From the NCBI GenBank assembly GCA_963756575.1, contig CAVWOM010000016.1, positions 372,001 through 436,000 of the forward strand: DNA of 64,000 nucleotides, read 5' to 3'. This document shows positions 1 through 8,137 of this stretch, one piece after another. Origin of the DNA: Palsa-504 sp963756575. GTDB taxonomy: Bacteria; Actinomycetota; Actinomycetes; Streptosporangiales; Streptosporangiaceae. Within the stretch, counting starts at the first letter, position 1, and each line of letters begins with the position of its first letter. The notes beneath the pieces are model-generated. The model was given only the letters and a program-made list of their open reading frames with translations, did not search any database and was not told the DNA's origin. The translations under genes were made by a program, and so were the position numbers.

Positions 1-144
1 GGGCACGGGAACGGGCACGGCCGGGCCGAGCTGGAAGCCGGCCAGGAGCACGCCGGGGTCGGGGCGGGCTCATCGTCCGGGACCGGGCACGGCCAGCTCC
101 CCGCGGGTGACGCCAGCGAGGAGGTTCCGCCCGAGGGCGGCTGA
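1..144 (+). CDS. C-terminal end of an unidentified protein (partial)
   Basis: An open frame enters from the left edge and ends at TGA 142-144, giving 47 residues rich in Gly, His, Glu and Ala. The stop lies 3 bases before the stop of the convergent MurJ-type gene, which is the usual layout for a tail-to-tail pair. No domain can be recognised. The composition is low-complexity, so the frame could be fortuitous. The convergent stop and the absence of a competing gene are the only support. Confidence 0.35.
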   Translation, partial: GHGNGHGRAELEAGQEHAGVGAGSSSGTGHGQLPAGDASEEVPPEGG

Positions 145-147
145 CCG

Positions 148-1782
148 TCAGCTTCTCTTCCCGGTGACCTGCCGCAGCCAGCCGATGGCCGCGTGCAGGT
201 CACCGTCGTTTAGGAAGTAAGTGACCAGGCCGAACACGACGGTAGCGGCGACGGCCGCGAGGGCGGCCACCGCGGCGGCCAGCAGCTTGTGGCTGGCCGG
301 CAGGGCGATGGTGACGCCCGCGCCGGCCACCGCCCCGGCGATCCCGGCGGCCGCCCCGGCCAGCGCCGCCCGGCCGGTGCCGCGGACCGCCTCGGGACCG
401 CGGATCCGGCGGGCCGCGAGCACCAGCGGGACGGCTACCACGGTCTGCCCGATGGTGTTGCCCAGGGCCAGGGCGGCCACCACGAGCCGGGCGGGCACCA
501 GCTCGGCCAGCACCGCGTCCGCCGCGATCACCACCAGCCAGCTGCCGCCCACCGCCGCGGCCGCGATCTTGAGCCGGCCGAGGACCATCATCACCCGCGA
601 CATGTTCGCGATGACGCCGAACCCGACCAGCCCGGGCGCGAACAGGACGAGCCCGGCGATCAGCTCGGGTACCTGGTCCGGCTCGTGGGCCAGGACGTGC
701 GCGGCGGGCACGGCGATGGCCGCCGCCACGGCCGCCCCGAGCCAGCTCACCAGCAGCACCGCCCGGGTGGAGCCGGCGCAGGTCCGGTCGAAGACGTGCC
801 CCTCGCGCGCGGCGAGCACCGGGAACACGCTGACCGCCACGGACAGGGCCAGCACGCCGTTCACCGAGTTGAATACCTGCCAGCCGTAGTTCAGCAGGAC
901 CACCGCGCCGGTCGTGCCGCGGCCGTTGGCCAGCACCAGGGCCACCACGGTGGACAGGTCGTAGGCGATGATCTCGACCACCCCGACCAGGGCCAGTCCC
1001 CCGGCCTGGCGGGCCACGCCCGGCGGGAACCGCAGCCGCGGCCGGAAGGTCAGGTGCAGCCGCCAGGTCGGCCAGACGGCCACGGCGAGCAGGGCGGCGA
1101 CGCCCAGCGTGGTGCCGACCGACAAGATGAGCTCGGCCGTCAGCGGCAGCCGGGACAGCGGCAGGTCCTTGTCCACCGGCGCGAAGGCCAGGTACGCGGA
1201 GATGACCACCAGGCTGGAGATGGACGGCCCCAGGGCCGGCCCGGCGAAACGGCGGTAGGACTGCAGCAGCCCGTACAGGACGACCGAGAGCCCGGACAAG
1301 ATGATCTGCGGGGCGAAGATCGCGAGCATCTTGCCGGTCACCGCGACCACGTCGGCCCGGACGCAGTGCGCCTGCGCATTGGCCGGGTTGAGCAGGCCCG
1401 CGATCGGGCCGGCGGCCGCCGCGATGATGATGGTCAGCGGCAGCAAGATGATGACGGACCAGGTGATCAGGGCCGAGGAGACCTGGCTGACCCTGGCCCG
1501 CTCCCGGGGGTCGCGGCCGGATCGCTCGGCCGACCGGGCCAGCACCGGGACCATGGCACTGGTCAGGGCGCCGCCCAGCACCAGCTCGTAGACCAGGTTG
1601 GGCACCTGGTTCGCGGTGACGTAGGCCGTGCCCAGGCAGCTCGCGCCGACACGCTGGGAGAACACCAGCGTGCGGGCGAGCCCGAGGACCCGGGACAGGA
1701 CCGTCAGCCCGGCGATCACGGCGGCGCCGCGGGCGATGCCCGCGGCGTGCCCCGGCGGCAGGTCCTGGTCCGCTACCGGCAT
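148..1782 (-). CDS. murJ: MurJ-type lipid II flippase / MviN-family membrane protein
   Basis: 544 residues, polytopic, with about 14 hydrophobic segments as in the MurJ/MviN branch of the MOP superfamily. The N-terminal region (residues about 23-80) carries the family signature: an AGLTVLSRVLGLARTLVF stretch, then NQVPNLVYELVLGGALTSA. The family flips lipid-linked peptidoglycan precursor across the cytoplasmic membrane. Actinobacteria often carry MurJ paralogues used for other polysaccharide precursors, so lipid II specificity is inferred. The gene is the last of a minus-strand run after the ABC exporter genes, 34 bp downstream of a permease. Length fits the family without the kinase-like C-terminal extension of mycobacterial MviN. 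Confidence 0.8.
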   Translation of the reverse strand: MPVADQDLPPGHAAGIARGAAVIAGLTVLSRVLGLARTLVFSQRVGASCLGTAYVTANQVPNLVYELVLGGALTSAMVPVLARSAERSGRDPRERARVSQVSSALITWSVIILLPLTIIIAAAAGPIAGLLNPANAQAHCVRADVVAVTGKMLAIFAPQIILSGLSVVLYGLLQSYRRFAGPALGPSISSLVVISAYLAFAPVDKDLPLSRLPLTAELILSVGTTLGVAALLAVAVWPTWRLHLTFRPRLRFPPGVARQAGGLALVGVVEIIAYDLSTVVALVLANGRGTTGAVVLLNYGWQVFNSVNGVLALSVAVSVFPVLAAREGHVFDRTCAGSTRAVLLVSWLGAAVAAAIAVPAAHVLAHEPDQVPELIAGLVLFAPGLVGFGVIANMSRVMMVLGRLKIAAAAVGGSWLVVIAADAVLAELVPARLVVAALALGNTIGQTVVAVPLVLAARRIRGPEAVRGTGRAALAGAAAGIAGAVAGAGVTIALPASHKLLAAAVAALAAVAATVVFGLVTYFLNDGDLHAAIGWLRQVTGKRS

Positions 1783-1816
1783 GTGGGCGTGGCGCCCGGC
1801 CGGCTCTTATTCCTGG

Positions 1817-2596
1817 TCAGGCGGGCTCTCCCTTAAGGGTGAAGGACGACAGCAGGCTGGCCGCCAGCAGCAGGGCCGCGGCCGTGACGATGATGCCCAT
1901 GACCACGGATGTTAGTACGTTCAGGCCCGCCTGCAGGGCCGGGTCGGCCACGAACCCGTTAGCGATGCCCAGGCCGTAGTGGCTCACCGACAGCAGCCGG
2001 GCCCCGCTGACGAAGTTGGAGAGCAGGATCTCCCAGACCAGCACGTAGAGCAGGCCCACGGCGATCGCGCGGGTGGTCGCCACGGAGATCATGACGAAGA
2101 CCGCGTTGTAGATCACCGAGCAGGCCAGCGCCCCGACGAACAAGCCCAGGGCGAGCTTGCTCGTGCTGATGGTGACCAGGGCGCCGGGCGTGCCGTCAGG
2201 AGGCGGAGCGCTGCCGCCGCCCGCGATCAGGGCGGCGATGAGCTCGGGGACGGCGGCGAAGATCATGGTGAGCCCGGTCGCGATGACGAACTTGGTGACC
2301 ACCACCGAGGACCGGCGGACCGGCGTGGCCAGCAGGTGGATGATGCTGCCGTCGTCGATCTCGGCGCCGAGCACGCTGGTGCCGATGATCAGCGCGGTGA
2401 GCGGCAGCAGGACCGAGAAGCCGAACGTGCCCAGGACGTGGGACGGCCACGGTCGCAACGGCGCCCGTGAGGCTCTCAGCGCCACCGTGAGCAGGATCAG
2501 GACCACCGCCGGACCCGCGAACAGCAGCGCCCGCTTGCGGCTCAGGGTGGCGCGCAGCGTGATCCGCGCGATCGTCGGATTGAACAGGCCGGACAT
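1817..2596 (-). CDS. ABC-2 type transporter permease
   Basis: 259 residues with six likely membrane spans. Between the second and third spans lies a DDGSIIHLLATPVRRSSVV stretch, which matches the cytoplasmic coupling loop of ABC-2 exporter permeases. It is the last of four co-directional ABC genes and starts 10 bp after the stop of the ATPase at 2607-3515, so it is the likely partner of that ATPase. Substrate is not evident. Streptomycete homologues of this double ATPase/permease arrangement are annotated only generically. Confidence 0.8.
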   Translation of the reverse strand: MSGLFNPTIARITLRATLSRKRALLFAGPAVVLILLTVALRASRAPLRPWPSHVLGTFGFSVLLPLTALIIGTSVLGAEIDDGSIIHLLATPVRRSSVVVTKFVIATGLTMIFAAVPELIAALIAGGGSAPPPDGTPGALVTISTSKLALGLFVGALACSVIYNAVFVMISVATTRAIAVGLLYVLVWEILLSNFVSGARLLSVSHYGLGIANGFVADPALQAGLNVLTSVVMGIIVTAAALLLAASLLSSFTLKGEPA

Positions 2597-2606
2597 GGAT
2601 GCTCCT

Positions 2607-3515
2607 TCAGCTGGCTACGAGGTAGGCGAAGACGCTTTCCAGGGACTCATCGGCCGGCAGCACCTCGCGCAGCCGGATCCCCTGGTCGCGCGCCAGCACC
2701 GCGATGTCCCGGCAGAACGCGCCGTAGTCCGAGGTCCGCACCTGCAGCCCGGTCCGGCTCAGCTCCACGGCGGTCACGGCGGGCAGGCCGATCAGGGCGC
2801 CGCCCAGCAGGCGGTCATCGGAGGAGCGCACGGTGAACACGTGCGGCCTGCTCGTCATCAGCCGCCGGATAGCGCGGAAGTCGCCCGAGGCGGCCAGCCG
2901 CCCGGCCACCACGACCTGGATGGTGCCGGACAGCCGCTCGACTTCTTCCAGGATGTGCGAGCTGAACAAGATCGTCCGGCCCTCGCTGCCGAGCTTGTCG
3001 AGCAGGTCCATCATGTGCAGCCGCTGCCGCGGGTCCATCCCGTTGAACGGCTCGTCGAGGACCAGGATCTCCGGGTCGTGGACGAGCGCCGCGGCCACCT
3101 TGATCCGCTGGCGCATGCCCTTGGAGTAGGTGGCGATCTTGCGATCCGCCGCGTCGGCCATGTCCAGCAGGCCGATCGCCCGGGCGGCCGCGGCGGCCGG
3201 CCCGGCCAGCTCGTGCAGCCGCGCGGTCGCGGTGACGAACTGCTCCCCGGTCAAGAAGGCGTACACCGAGTCACGTTCGGGGACCAGCCCGACCTGCCGG
3301 TACAGGGCCGGGTGGCGCCAGGCCGGCTGGCCGGCCACGGTGAGCTCGCCGCGGGACGGCGGCAGGAAGCCGGCGATCATGTGCATGATCGTGGACTTGC
3401 CCGCGCCGTTCGGGCCGAGCAGGCCGGTGACGCCGGGCCCGATGGACATGGTGACGTCGTTGACGGCGACCACGTTCCCGTACCAGCGCGAGACGTTGCG
3501 CAGCTCGATGGTCAT
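2607..3515 (-). CDS. ABC transporter ATP-binding protein
   Basis: 302 residues, single ABC ATPase domain. Walker A GPNGAGKST is at residues 34-42. The signature is YSKGMRQR, Walker B reads ILVLDEPFNGMD, and the H-loop is in ILFSSHILEE. The ATG at 3515 overlaps the upstream permease stop in an ATGA arrangement, which fixes the start although the frame stays open upstream. The about 80-residue C-terminal tail after the ATPase core is typical of ABC-2 exporter ATPases. It powers export with the neighbouring permeases; the cargo is unknown. Confidence 0.88.
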   Translation of the reverse strand: MTIELRNVSRWYGNVVAVNDVTMSIGPGVTGLLGPNGAGKSTIMHMIAGFLPPSRGELTVAGQPAWRHPALYRQVGLVPERDSVYAFLTGEQFVTATARLHELAGPAAAAARAIGLLDMADAADRKIATYSKGMRQRIKVAAALVHDPEILVLDEPFNGMDPRQRLHMMDLLDKLGSEGRTILFSSHILEEVERLSGTIQVVVAGRLAASGDFRAIRRLMTSRPHVFTVRSSDDRLLGGALIGLPAVTAVELSRTGLQVRTSDYGAFCRDIAVLARDQGIRLREVLPADESLESVFAYLVAS

Positions 3516-4405
3516 GTCTGGCTCACTTTCCGGTATCTCGCGGCCAGGCCCCCGAGGCAGGCCGCGAGCAGGACGACCGCGAGGACCCCGTAGAGCGGGC
3601 CGTAGCGGCCGGGATCGGCGACCAGGCCGGTGCCCGGATCGCCGCCGAGCCAGACGCGCACCCCGTCGAGGATGGTGAACGGGCTGAAGAGCCCGGCGAG
3701 CCGCGCCCCGGTCGACGTGGCCGGCATCCCTCCTTCGGCCTGGATCAGCAGCAGGGACAGGAAGAACGTCAGGACGCAGGAGATGGCGACGATCCCGGTC
3801 GAGTACGCGCGCCGCCCGGTGAAGCTGGCCAGGACCAGCCCGATCGCCGCGAACAGCACGGCCCACAGCAGGCCGACGCCGAGCCCGGGGATCAGGGCCC
3901 TGGTCTGCGCCCAGACGGCGGGGCCGCCCCCGGCCGACGCGATCGTGCCCAGGTACGTGATGAGCAGCGGCACCTCGATCAGGATCAGCAGCGCCGCGGT
4001 CAGCGCGAGGTACTTGGCCAGCGGGTAATCACCGCGGCGCAGCGGCCGGCAGAAGTACAGCGGCAGGACGCGGCTGCGCAGGTCCCGGGAGACGAGCTCG
4101 GGCGCCTGGGCGGCGATGAAGATCGTGACCAGGGCGACCCGCAGCGCCGGGACGTAGACGTCGTAGCCGAACAGCCGGGCGCTGCCGCGGGCCACCACGA
4201 CCGCGTTGACGACCGCGGGCAGGCACATGGCGATGAAGGTGAGCATCGGGACGATCTTGCCCTTCACGCCCCGGCCGAGGCCGAACGCCGACCGGAAGCT
4301 GTGCCAGGCCAGCGCCCGGACGATCTGGGCCCGGCCCAGCCGCGGGCCGTCGTAGCCGCGGTAGCCGAGGTCGTAGATGACGCCGGTGGCGCGCGGGTCA
4401 GGCAT
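3512..4405 (-). CDS. ABC-2 type transporter permease
   Basis: 297 residues with six predicted membrane spans. The N-terminus (VIYDLGYRGYDGPRLG, residues 9-24) is a motif shared by a conserved actinobacterial ABC-2 permease group. A SRDLRSRVLPLYFCRPLRRG stretch forms the coupling loop. It overlaps the ATPase at 4398-5456 by 8 bp and the next ATPase by 4 bp, so all four ABC genes are translationally coupled. It probably pairs with the first ATPase of the operon. Confidence 0.83.
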   Translation of the reverse strand: MPDPRATGVIYDLGYRGYDGPRLGRAQIVRALAWHSFRSAFGLGRGVKGKIVPMLTFIAMCLPAVVNAVVVARGSARLFGYDVYVPALRVALVTIFIAAQAPELVSRDLRSRVLPLYFCRPLRRGDYPLAKYLALTAALLILIEVPLLITYLGTIASAGGGPAVWAQTRALIPGLGVGLLWAVLFAAIGLVLASFTGRRAYSTGIVAISCVLTFFLSLLLIQAEGGMPATSTGARLAGLFSPFTILDGVRVWLGGDPGTGLVADPGRYGPLYGVLAVVLLAACLGGLAARYRKVSQT

Positions 4406-5456
4406 GCTGCACCTCCTCCTCGTCGCGGAACAGCTCCTCGACCTGGTGCCGCCGCTGCTCCAGGCGGCACAGCGGCAGCGCGAGCGCCGCCACGCAGTCC
4501 CGTATGACGTCGTAGGTCTCGTCCCCGGCCAGCGGCACCAGCAGGGTCCGGCTCGTGTTGTCCTGGCCGCCGCTGTCGTACTGGCCGGGGCCGCGCTGGA
4601 CGGTGGCGGCCAGGCCGCGGGCGGCCAGCTCGGCCCGCAGCCGGCCCAGGCCCTCGTCGACCTCCACCGCGAGGACCTGGCTGGCCTGGGTGAAGCTGGT
4701 GATCGAGGCGGCGCGCAGCAGCCGGCCGCCGTCGATCGCGACCAGGTGGTCGCAGATCCGCTCGATCTCGCCGAGCAGGTGCGAGGCGACGACGATGGAG
4801 ATGCCGAACTCCGCGCCGATCCGGCCGATCAGCTCGAGCATGGCGGTGCGCCCGGCCGGGTCGAGCCCGTTGGTCGGCTCGTCGAGCAGCATGAGCCGAG
4901 GGGCGCCGACCAGGGCCTGGGCCAGCTTCACGCGCTGCTTCATGCCGGTGGAGTAGGTGCCGATCAGCCGGTACCGCTCCTCGTGCAGGCCGACGTGCCG
5001 CAGCGACTCGGCGGCGCGTTCCTTGGCCACCGTGGGCGGCAGGCCGGAGATCCGGCCCAGGTGGGTGACGAACTCGGTCGCGGTCACGTCGGGCGGGAGA
5101 CAGTCGTGCTCGGGCATGTAGCCGAGCAGGGTCCTGATCGCCTCGCCGTCGGTCGCGCAGTCACGCCCGAGCACCCGGGCCTGCCCGCTGGTGGGCACGA
5201 TGAGGCCGAGCAAGATCTTGATCAGCGTGGACTTGCCCGCGCCGTTGGCGCCGACCAGCCCGGTGACGCCGGGGGCGAACGAGACGGTCAGGCCGTCGAG
5301 CGCCGTCACCTCGCCGGGGTACACCTTGGTCAGCGCCTTGGTCTCGATGACGGGGGTCTCGATGACGGGGGTCTCGATGACGGGGGTCCCGATGGCCGGG
5401 GTCCCGATGGCCGGGGTCCCGGTCCCGGCTTCGGGGGGAGCCTGGTTGGATGGCAT
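4398..5456 (-). CDS. ABC transporter ATP-binding protein with Pro/Thr-rich repeated N-terminus
   Basis: 352 residues. The ABC ATPase domain begins near residue 40 (ETKALTKVYPGEVTALDG). It carries Walker A GANGAGKST, signature YSTGMKQR, Walker B LMLLDEPTNGLDP and H-loop VVASHLLGE. The first about 40 residues consist of an unusual five-residue repeat (GTPAI/ETPVI), encoded by five 15-bp tandem repeats. No ATG or GTG occurs between the repeats and the domain, so the ATG at 5456 is the best start. No good ribosome-binding site precedes it, so leaderless translation is possible. First gene of the four-gene exporter operon. Confidence 0.85.
   Translation of the reverse strand: MPSNQAPPEAGTGTPAIGTPAIGTPVIETPVIETPVIETKALTKVYPGEVTALDGLTVSFAPGVTGLVGANGAGKSTLIKILLGLIVPTSGQARVLGRDCATDGEAIRTLLGYMPEHDCLPPDVTATEFVTHLGRISGLPPTVAKERAAESLRHVGLHEERYRLIGTYSTGMKQRVKLAQALVGAPRLMLLDEPTNGLDPAGRTAMLELIGRIGAEFGISIVVASHLLGEIERICDHLVAIDGGRLLRAASITSFTQASQVLAVEVDEGLGRLRAELAARGLAATVQRGPGQYDSGGQDNTSRTLLVPLAGDETYDVIRDCVAALALPLCRLEQRRHQVEELFRDEEEVQHA
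5341..5415. repeat. Five-copy 15-bp in-frame tandem repeat
   Basis: Five consecutive 15-bp units begin at 5341, 5356, 5371, 5386 and 5401. The first three are identical (GTCTCGATGACGGGG on the plus strand). The last two share GTCCCGATGGCCGGG. They lie at the 5' end of the minus-strand ABC ATPase gene and add five residues per unit, so copy-number change would not shift the frame. Confidence 0.9.
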
Positions 5457-5610
5457 GTGTGTTACCGTGCCAGTGCGGACGTGGCCGGGACATCGGCCGG
5501 CCGGGTGAACCTCCCCTCGTCCCGCGTGCTCGCGTAGGCGGGCGCGGTTACCGCGCGGACTACGCCTGCAGGATGACGCCCGCGTCGGCGATCACGGTTA
5601 CGGTGGTTCC

Positions 5611-7026
5611 GTGCGCACCATTTCGGCGGCTTCACCCCCGCGCCAGCGCCCGCCGCTGACCAAGCGGCTCCGGCCCCGGCACTGGGCCGCGCTCAACTAC
5701 GTCGTCGGCGCGGTATTCGGCCTGATCCTCCTGGCCACCATCAGGCGCGGCATCACCCAGGCCATCGACAGCCCCTACGGCTTCATGCCCTACCGCCCGC
5801 TCACGCTGACCTGGCCGCTGGCCCTGTTCCTCATCGTGATGACGGTGGTGGCGGTCGGCATGCGCCGCCGCCGCCCGGCGTTCATGCTCGGCGTGCTGCT
5901 GGCCGGCTCGGTCGTGGTGACCTCGGTAACCGGCCCCGAGGTCGGCGCCTTGTCGTACTTCCTGCCCGTCGCCTACGTGCTCTACCTGGTCGCGGCGACC
6001 TATGAGCACCGGCAGGCCGCGGTGCGCGTGCTCATCGCCGTGTTCGCGGCCCTGCTGACCGACGCGCTGCTCATCCACCTGACCGGAGGGGGCTTCTTCC
6101 CCAGCGGCGGGGTCGTCACCGCGGCGCTGTGCGTGATCATCGCCTGGTTCACCGGCTACATCGTGCGGCAGCGCCGCCGGTACGCGATCGGGCTGCAGGA
6201 CGAGGCGGCCAGCAAGGCGGTCGCCGAGGAGCGGCTGCGCATCGCCCGGGAACTGCACAACGTGGTCGCGCACAGCATGAGCGTCATCGCGGTCCAGGCC
6301 GGCTACGGCCAGTACGTCATCGACACCCAGCCCGGCGACGCGCGCGACGCCCTCGGCGCCATCCAGGCCACCAGCCGGGAGGCCCTCGACGAGATGCGCC
6401 GGATGCTCGGCGCCCTGCGGCAGGCGGACGAGAGCGACGCGGCCCGGGACGACCGGGACGACGCCGCCGGGGAGGCCGAGGCGGCCGAGCCCGGAAGCAG
6501 CGCGGTGACCGGGGGCGGCGGGACGGCTCCGCTGTTCCCGGCGCCCGGCCTGGCCGACCTGGACCGGCTCGTCGCCCGCACCGCGAGCGCGGGCGTCCGG
6601 GTGGACGTGACGCGCTGCGGGATGCCCGGGGACCTGCCCGGCAGCATCGACCTGTCGGCCTACCGGATCGTCCAGGAGGCCCTGACCAACGTGGTCAAGC
6701 ACGCGCGCACGAGCGCGTGCCAGGTGCTGATCGCCTATGGTCGCGACGAGCTGGTGCTGGAGGTGACGGACAACGGCGCGGGCCTGCCCGCGATGGCCGT
6801 GGCCGCCGCGGGAGCCGGCTTCGGCGGCGACGCCGGGCGGCAGGCGGACGGACCCGGCTGGGGCGCGCTGGCGGGCGACGGCGGGCGCGCGATCGGCGGG
6901 AGCGGGCACGGGATCATCGGCATGCGCGAGCGGGTCAGCCTGCTCGGCGGGGAGTTCAGCGCCGGGCCGCTGCCCGGCTACGGGTTCCAGGTCAGCGCGC
7001 ACATCCCGCTGCCCGCGGGAAAGTGA
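5611..7026 (+). CDS. Two-component sensor histidine kinase, NarL/DesK type
   Basis: 471 residues from a GTG start. Residues about 25-190 hold several membrane spans with no large extracellular domain. A HisKA_3 dimerisation domain follows, with phospho-acceptor H216 in ARELHNVVAHSMSVIAVQA. The C-terminal HATPase_c domain has the N-box (EALTNVVKHA), G1 box DNGAGL and G2 box GHGIIGMRERV. Gly/Ala-rich linkers flank the ATPase core. It phosphorylates the response regulator encoded next, with which it shares a GTGA overlap. It is divergent from the ABC exporter operon, which makes that operon a plausible regulatory target (inference). Confidence 0.9.
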   Translation: MRTISAASPPRQRPPLTKRLRPRHWAALNYVVGAVFGLILLATIRRGITQAIDSPYGFMPYRPLTLTWPLALFLIVMTVVAVGMRRRRPAFMLGVLLAGSVVVTSVTGPEVGALSYFLPVAYVLYLVAATYEHRQAAVRVLIAVFAALLTDALLIHLTGGGFFPSGGVVTAALCVIIAWFTGYIVRQRRRYAIGLQDEAASKAVAEERLRIARELHNVVAHSMSVIAVQAGYGQYVIDTQPGDARDALGAIQATSREALDEMRRMLGALRQADESDAARDDRDDAAGEAEAAEPGSSAVTGGGGTAPLFPAPGLADLDRLVARTASAGVRVDVTRCGMPGDLPGSIDLSAYRIVQEALTNVVKHARTSACQVLIAYGRDELVLEVTDNGAGLPAMAVAAAGAGFGGDAGRQADGPGWGALAGDGGRAIGGSGHGIIGMRERVSLLGGEFSAGPLPGYGFQVSAHIPLPAGK

Positions 7027-7727
7027 CGCCAGGGGTGGCTCCCGGGCCAGCACTGCGGGTGGTGGTGGCGGACGATCAGGCTCTGGTCCGGGTGGGATTC
7101 TGCGGCATCATCGCGGCCACGCCTGGATTCGAGGTGGTCGGCGAGGCGGGCAACGGCACCGAGGCGGTCGAGGCCGCCCGGCGGGCCCGGCCCGACGTCA
7201 TCTTGATGGACGTGCGGATGCCGGTCATGGACGGCATCGAGGCGACCCGGCAGATCACCGCGAGCACCGACGTCCGCGCCCTCATCTTGACGACCTTCGA
7301 CCTGGACGAGTACGTCTTCGGCGCGCTGCGCGCCGGGGCCAGCGGCTTCCTGCTCAAGGACACGCTGCCCGCCGACTTGCTCACCGCCATCCGGGTGGTC
7401 GCCGGCGGCGACGCGCTGCTCGCGCCCAGCGTCACCCGACGCCTGATCGGCGAGTTCACCCGGACCCCGCCGGTCTCCGCTCCCCCGGCCGACGGCCAGC
7501 CCGGTACCGGCCGGGACCGGCTGCGGCGGGTACTCACCGACCGCGAGTTCGAGGTGCTCGCGATGGTCGCCCGCGGGCTGTCCAACGCGGAGATCGCCGA
7601 AGAGCTGACGATCAGCCCGGCCACGGCCAAGACGCACGTGGCCCACCTGCTGACCAAGCTGGACGCCCGGGACCGCATCCAGCTGGTCATCCTCGCCTAC
7701 CAGTCCGGCTTCGCCGTGGCGGGCTAG
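7023..7727 (+). CDS. Response regulator, NarL/LuxR family
   Basis: 234 residues. The receiver domain has acidic pocket D17/D18, phospho-acceptor D63 in DVILMDVRMPVMDG, and K in the conserved GFLLKD. The C-terminal LuxR helix-turn-helix is LTDREFEVLAMVARGLSNAE with ISPATAKTHVAHLLTKL. The GTG start at 7023 overlaps the kinase stop in GTGA, which decides the start although the frame is open upstream. It ends 7 bp before the convergent ctaF stop. Confidence 0.92.
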   Translation: MTPGVAPGPALRVVVADDQALVRVGFCGIIAATPGFEVVGEAGNGTEAVEAARRARPDVILMDVRMPVMDGIEATRQITASTDVRALILTTFDLDEYVFGALRAGASGFLLKDTLPADLLTAIRVVAGGDALLAPSVTRRLIGEFTRTPPVSAPPADGQPGTGRDRLRRVLTDREFEVLAMVARGLSNAEIAEELTISPATAKTHVAHLLTKLDARDRIQLVILAYQSGFAVAG

Positions 7728-7733
7728 CCGGGG

Positions 7734-8129
7734 CTAGTGGGAGAAGTTGCCGCGGTAGTACTCGAAGACGAAGCCGATCGTTGCGAAAACGGTGAACAGC
7801 GCGCCGAGCAGGAAGAGCCACCAGCCGACCGCGAAGCCGAGCGCGGCCGTCGCCGTGGCCAGGCCCACCCACAGCGGCCACCAGCTGTGCGGACTGAAGA
7901 ACCCGATCTCGCCGGTGCCCTGCTCGACCTCGCCAACGTTGTCGTCCTCCGGGCGCTTGGGCAGCCGGCGGCCGGTGAACAGCACGTAGAAGCCGGTGAG
8001 AATGGCCAGGCCGACGGCGAACGCGAGCGCGGCCGTCCCGGTCACCTCCTTCGAGGTGTACCAGTACACGACGTCCGCGCCGGCGAAGAAGACGCCGCAG
8101 CCGAGGAACAGCCAGCCTTCGACCTTCAT
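7734..8129 (-). CDS. ctaF: Cytochrome c oxidase subunit 4, actinobacterial type
   Basis: 131 residues with about four hydrophobic segments. It starts MKVEGWLFLGCGVFFAGADV and contains the PHSWWPLWVG stretch typical of the actinobacterial CtaF family (PF12270). CtaF is an accessory subunit of the aa3-type terminal oxidase. The gene follows ctaD by 8 bp, giving the operon order ctaC-ctaD-ctaF on the minus strand. Confidence 0.9.
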   Translation of the reverse strand: MKVEGWLFLGCGVFFAGADVVYWYTSKEVTGTAALAFAVGLAILTGFYVLFTGRRLPKRPEDDNVGEVEQGTGEIGFFSPHSWWPLWVGLATATAALGFAVGWWLFLLGALFTVFATIGFVFEYYRGNFSH

Positions 8130-8137
8130 CTGGGAAC

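Noticed and set aside
4377..5537. Long plus-strand frame opposite the ABC ATPase
   Set aside because: Low-complexity Gln/Gly/Asp-rich translation, antisense to an ATPase with complete motifs.
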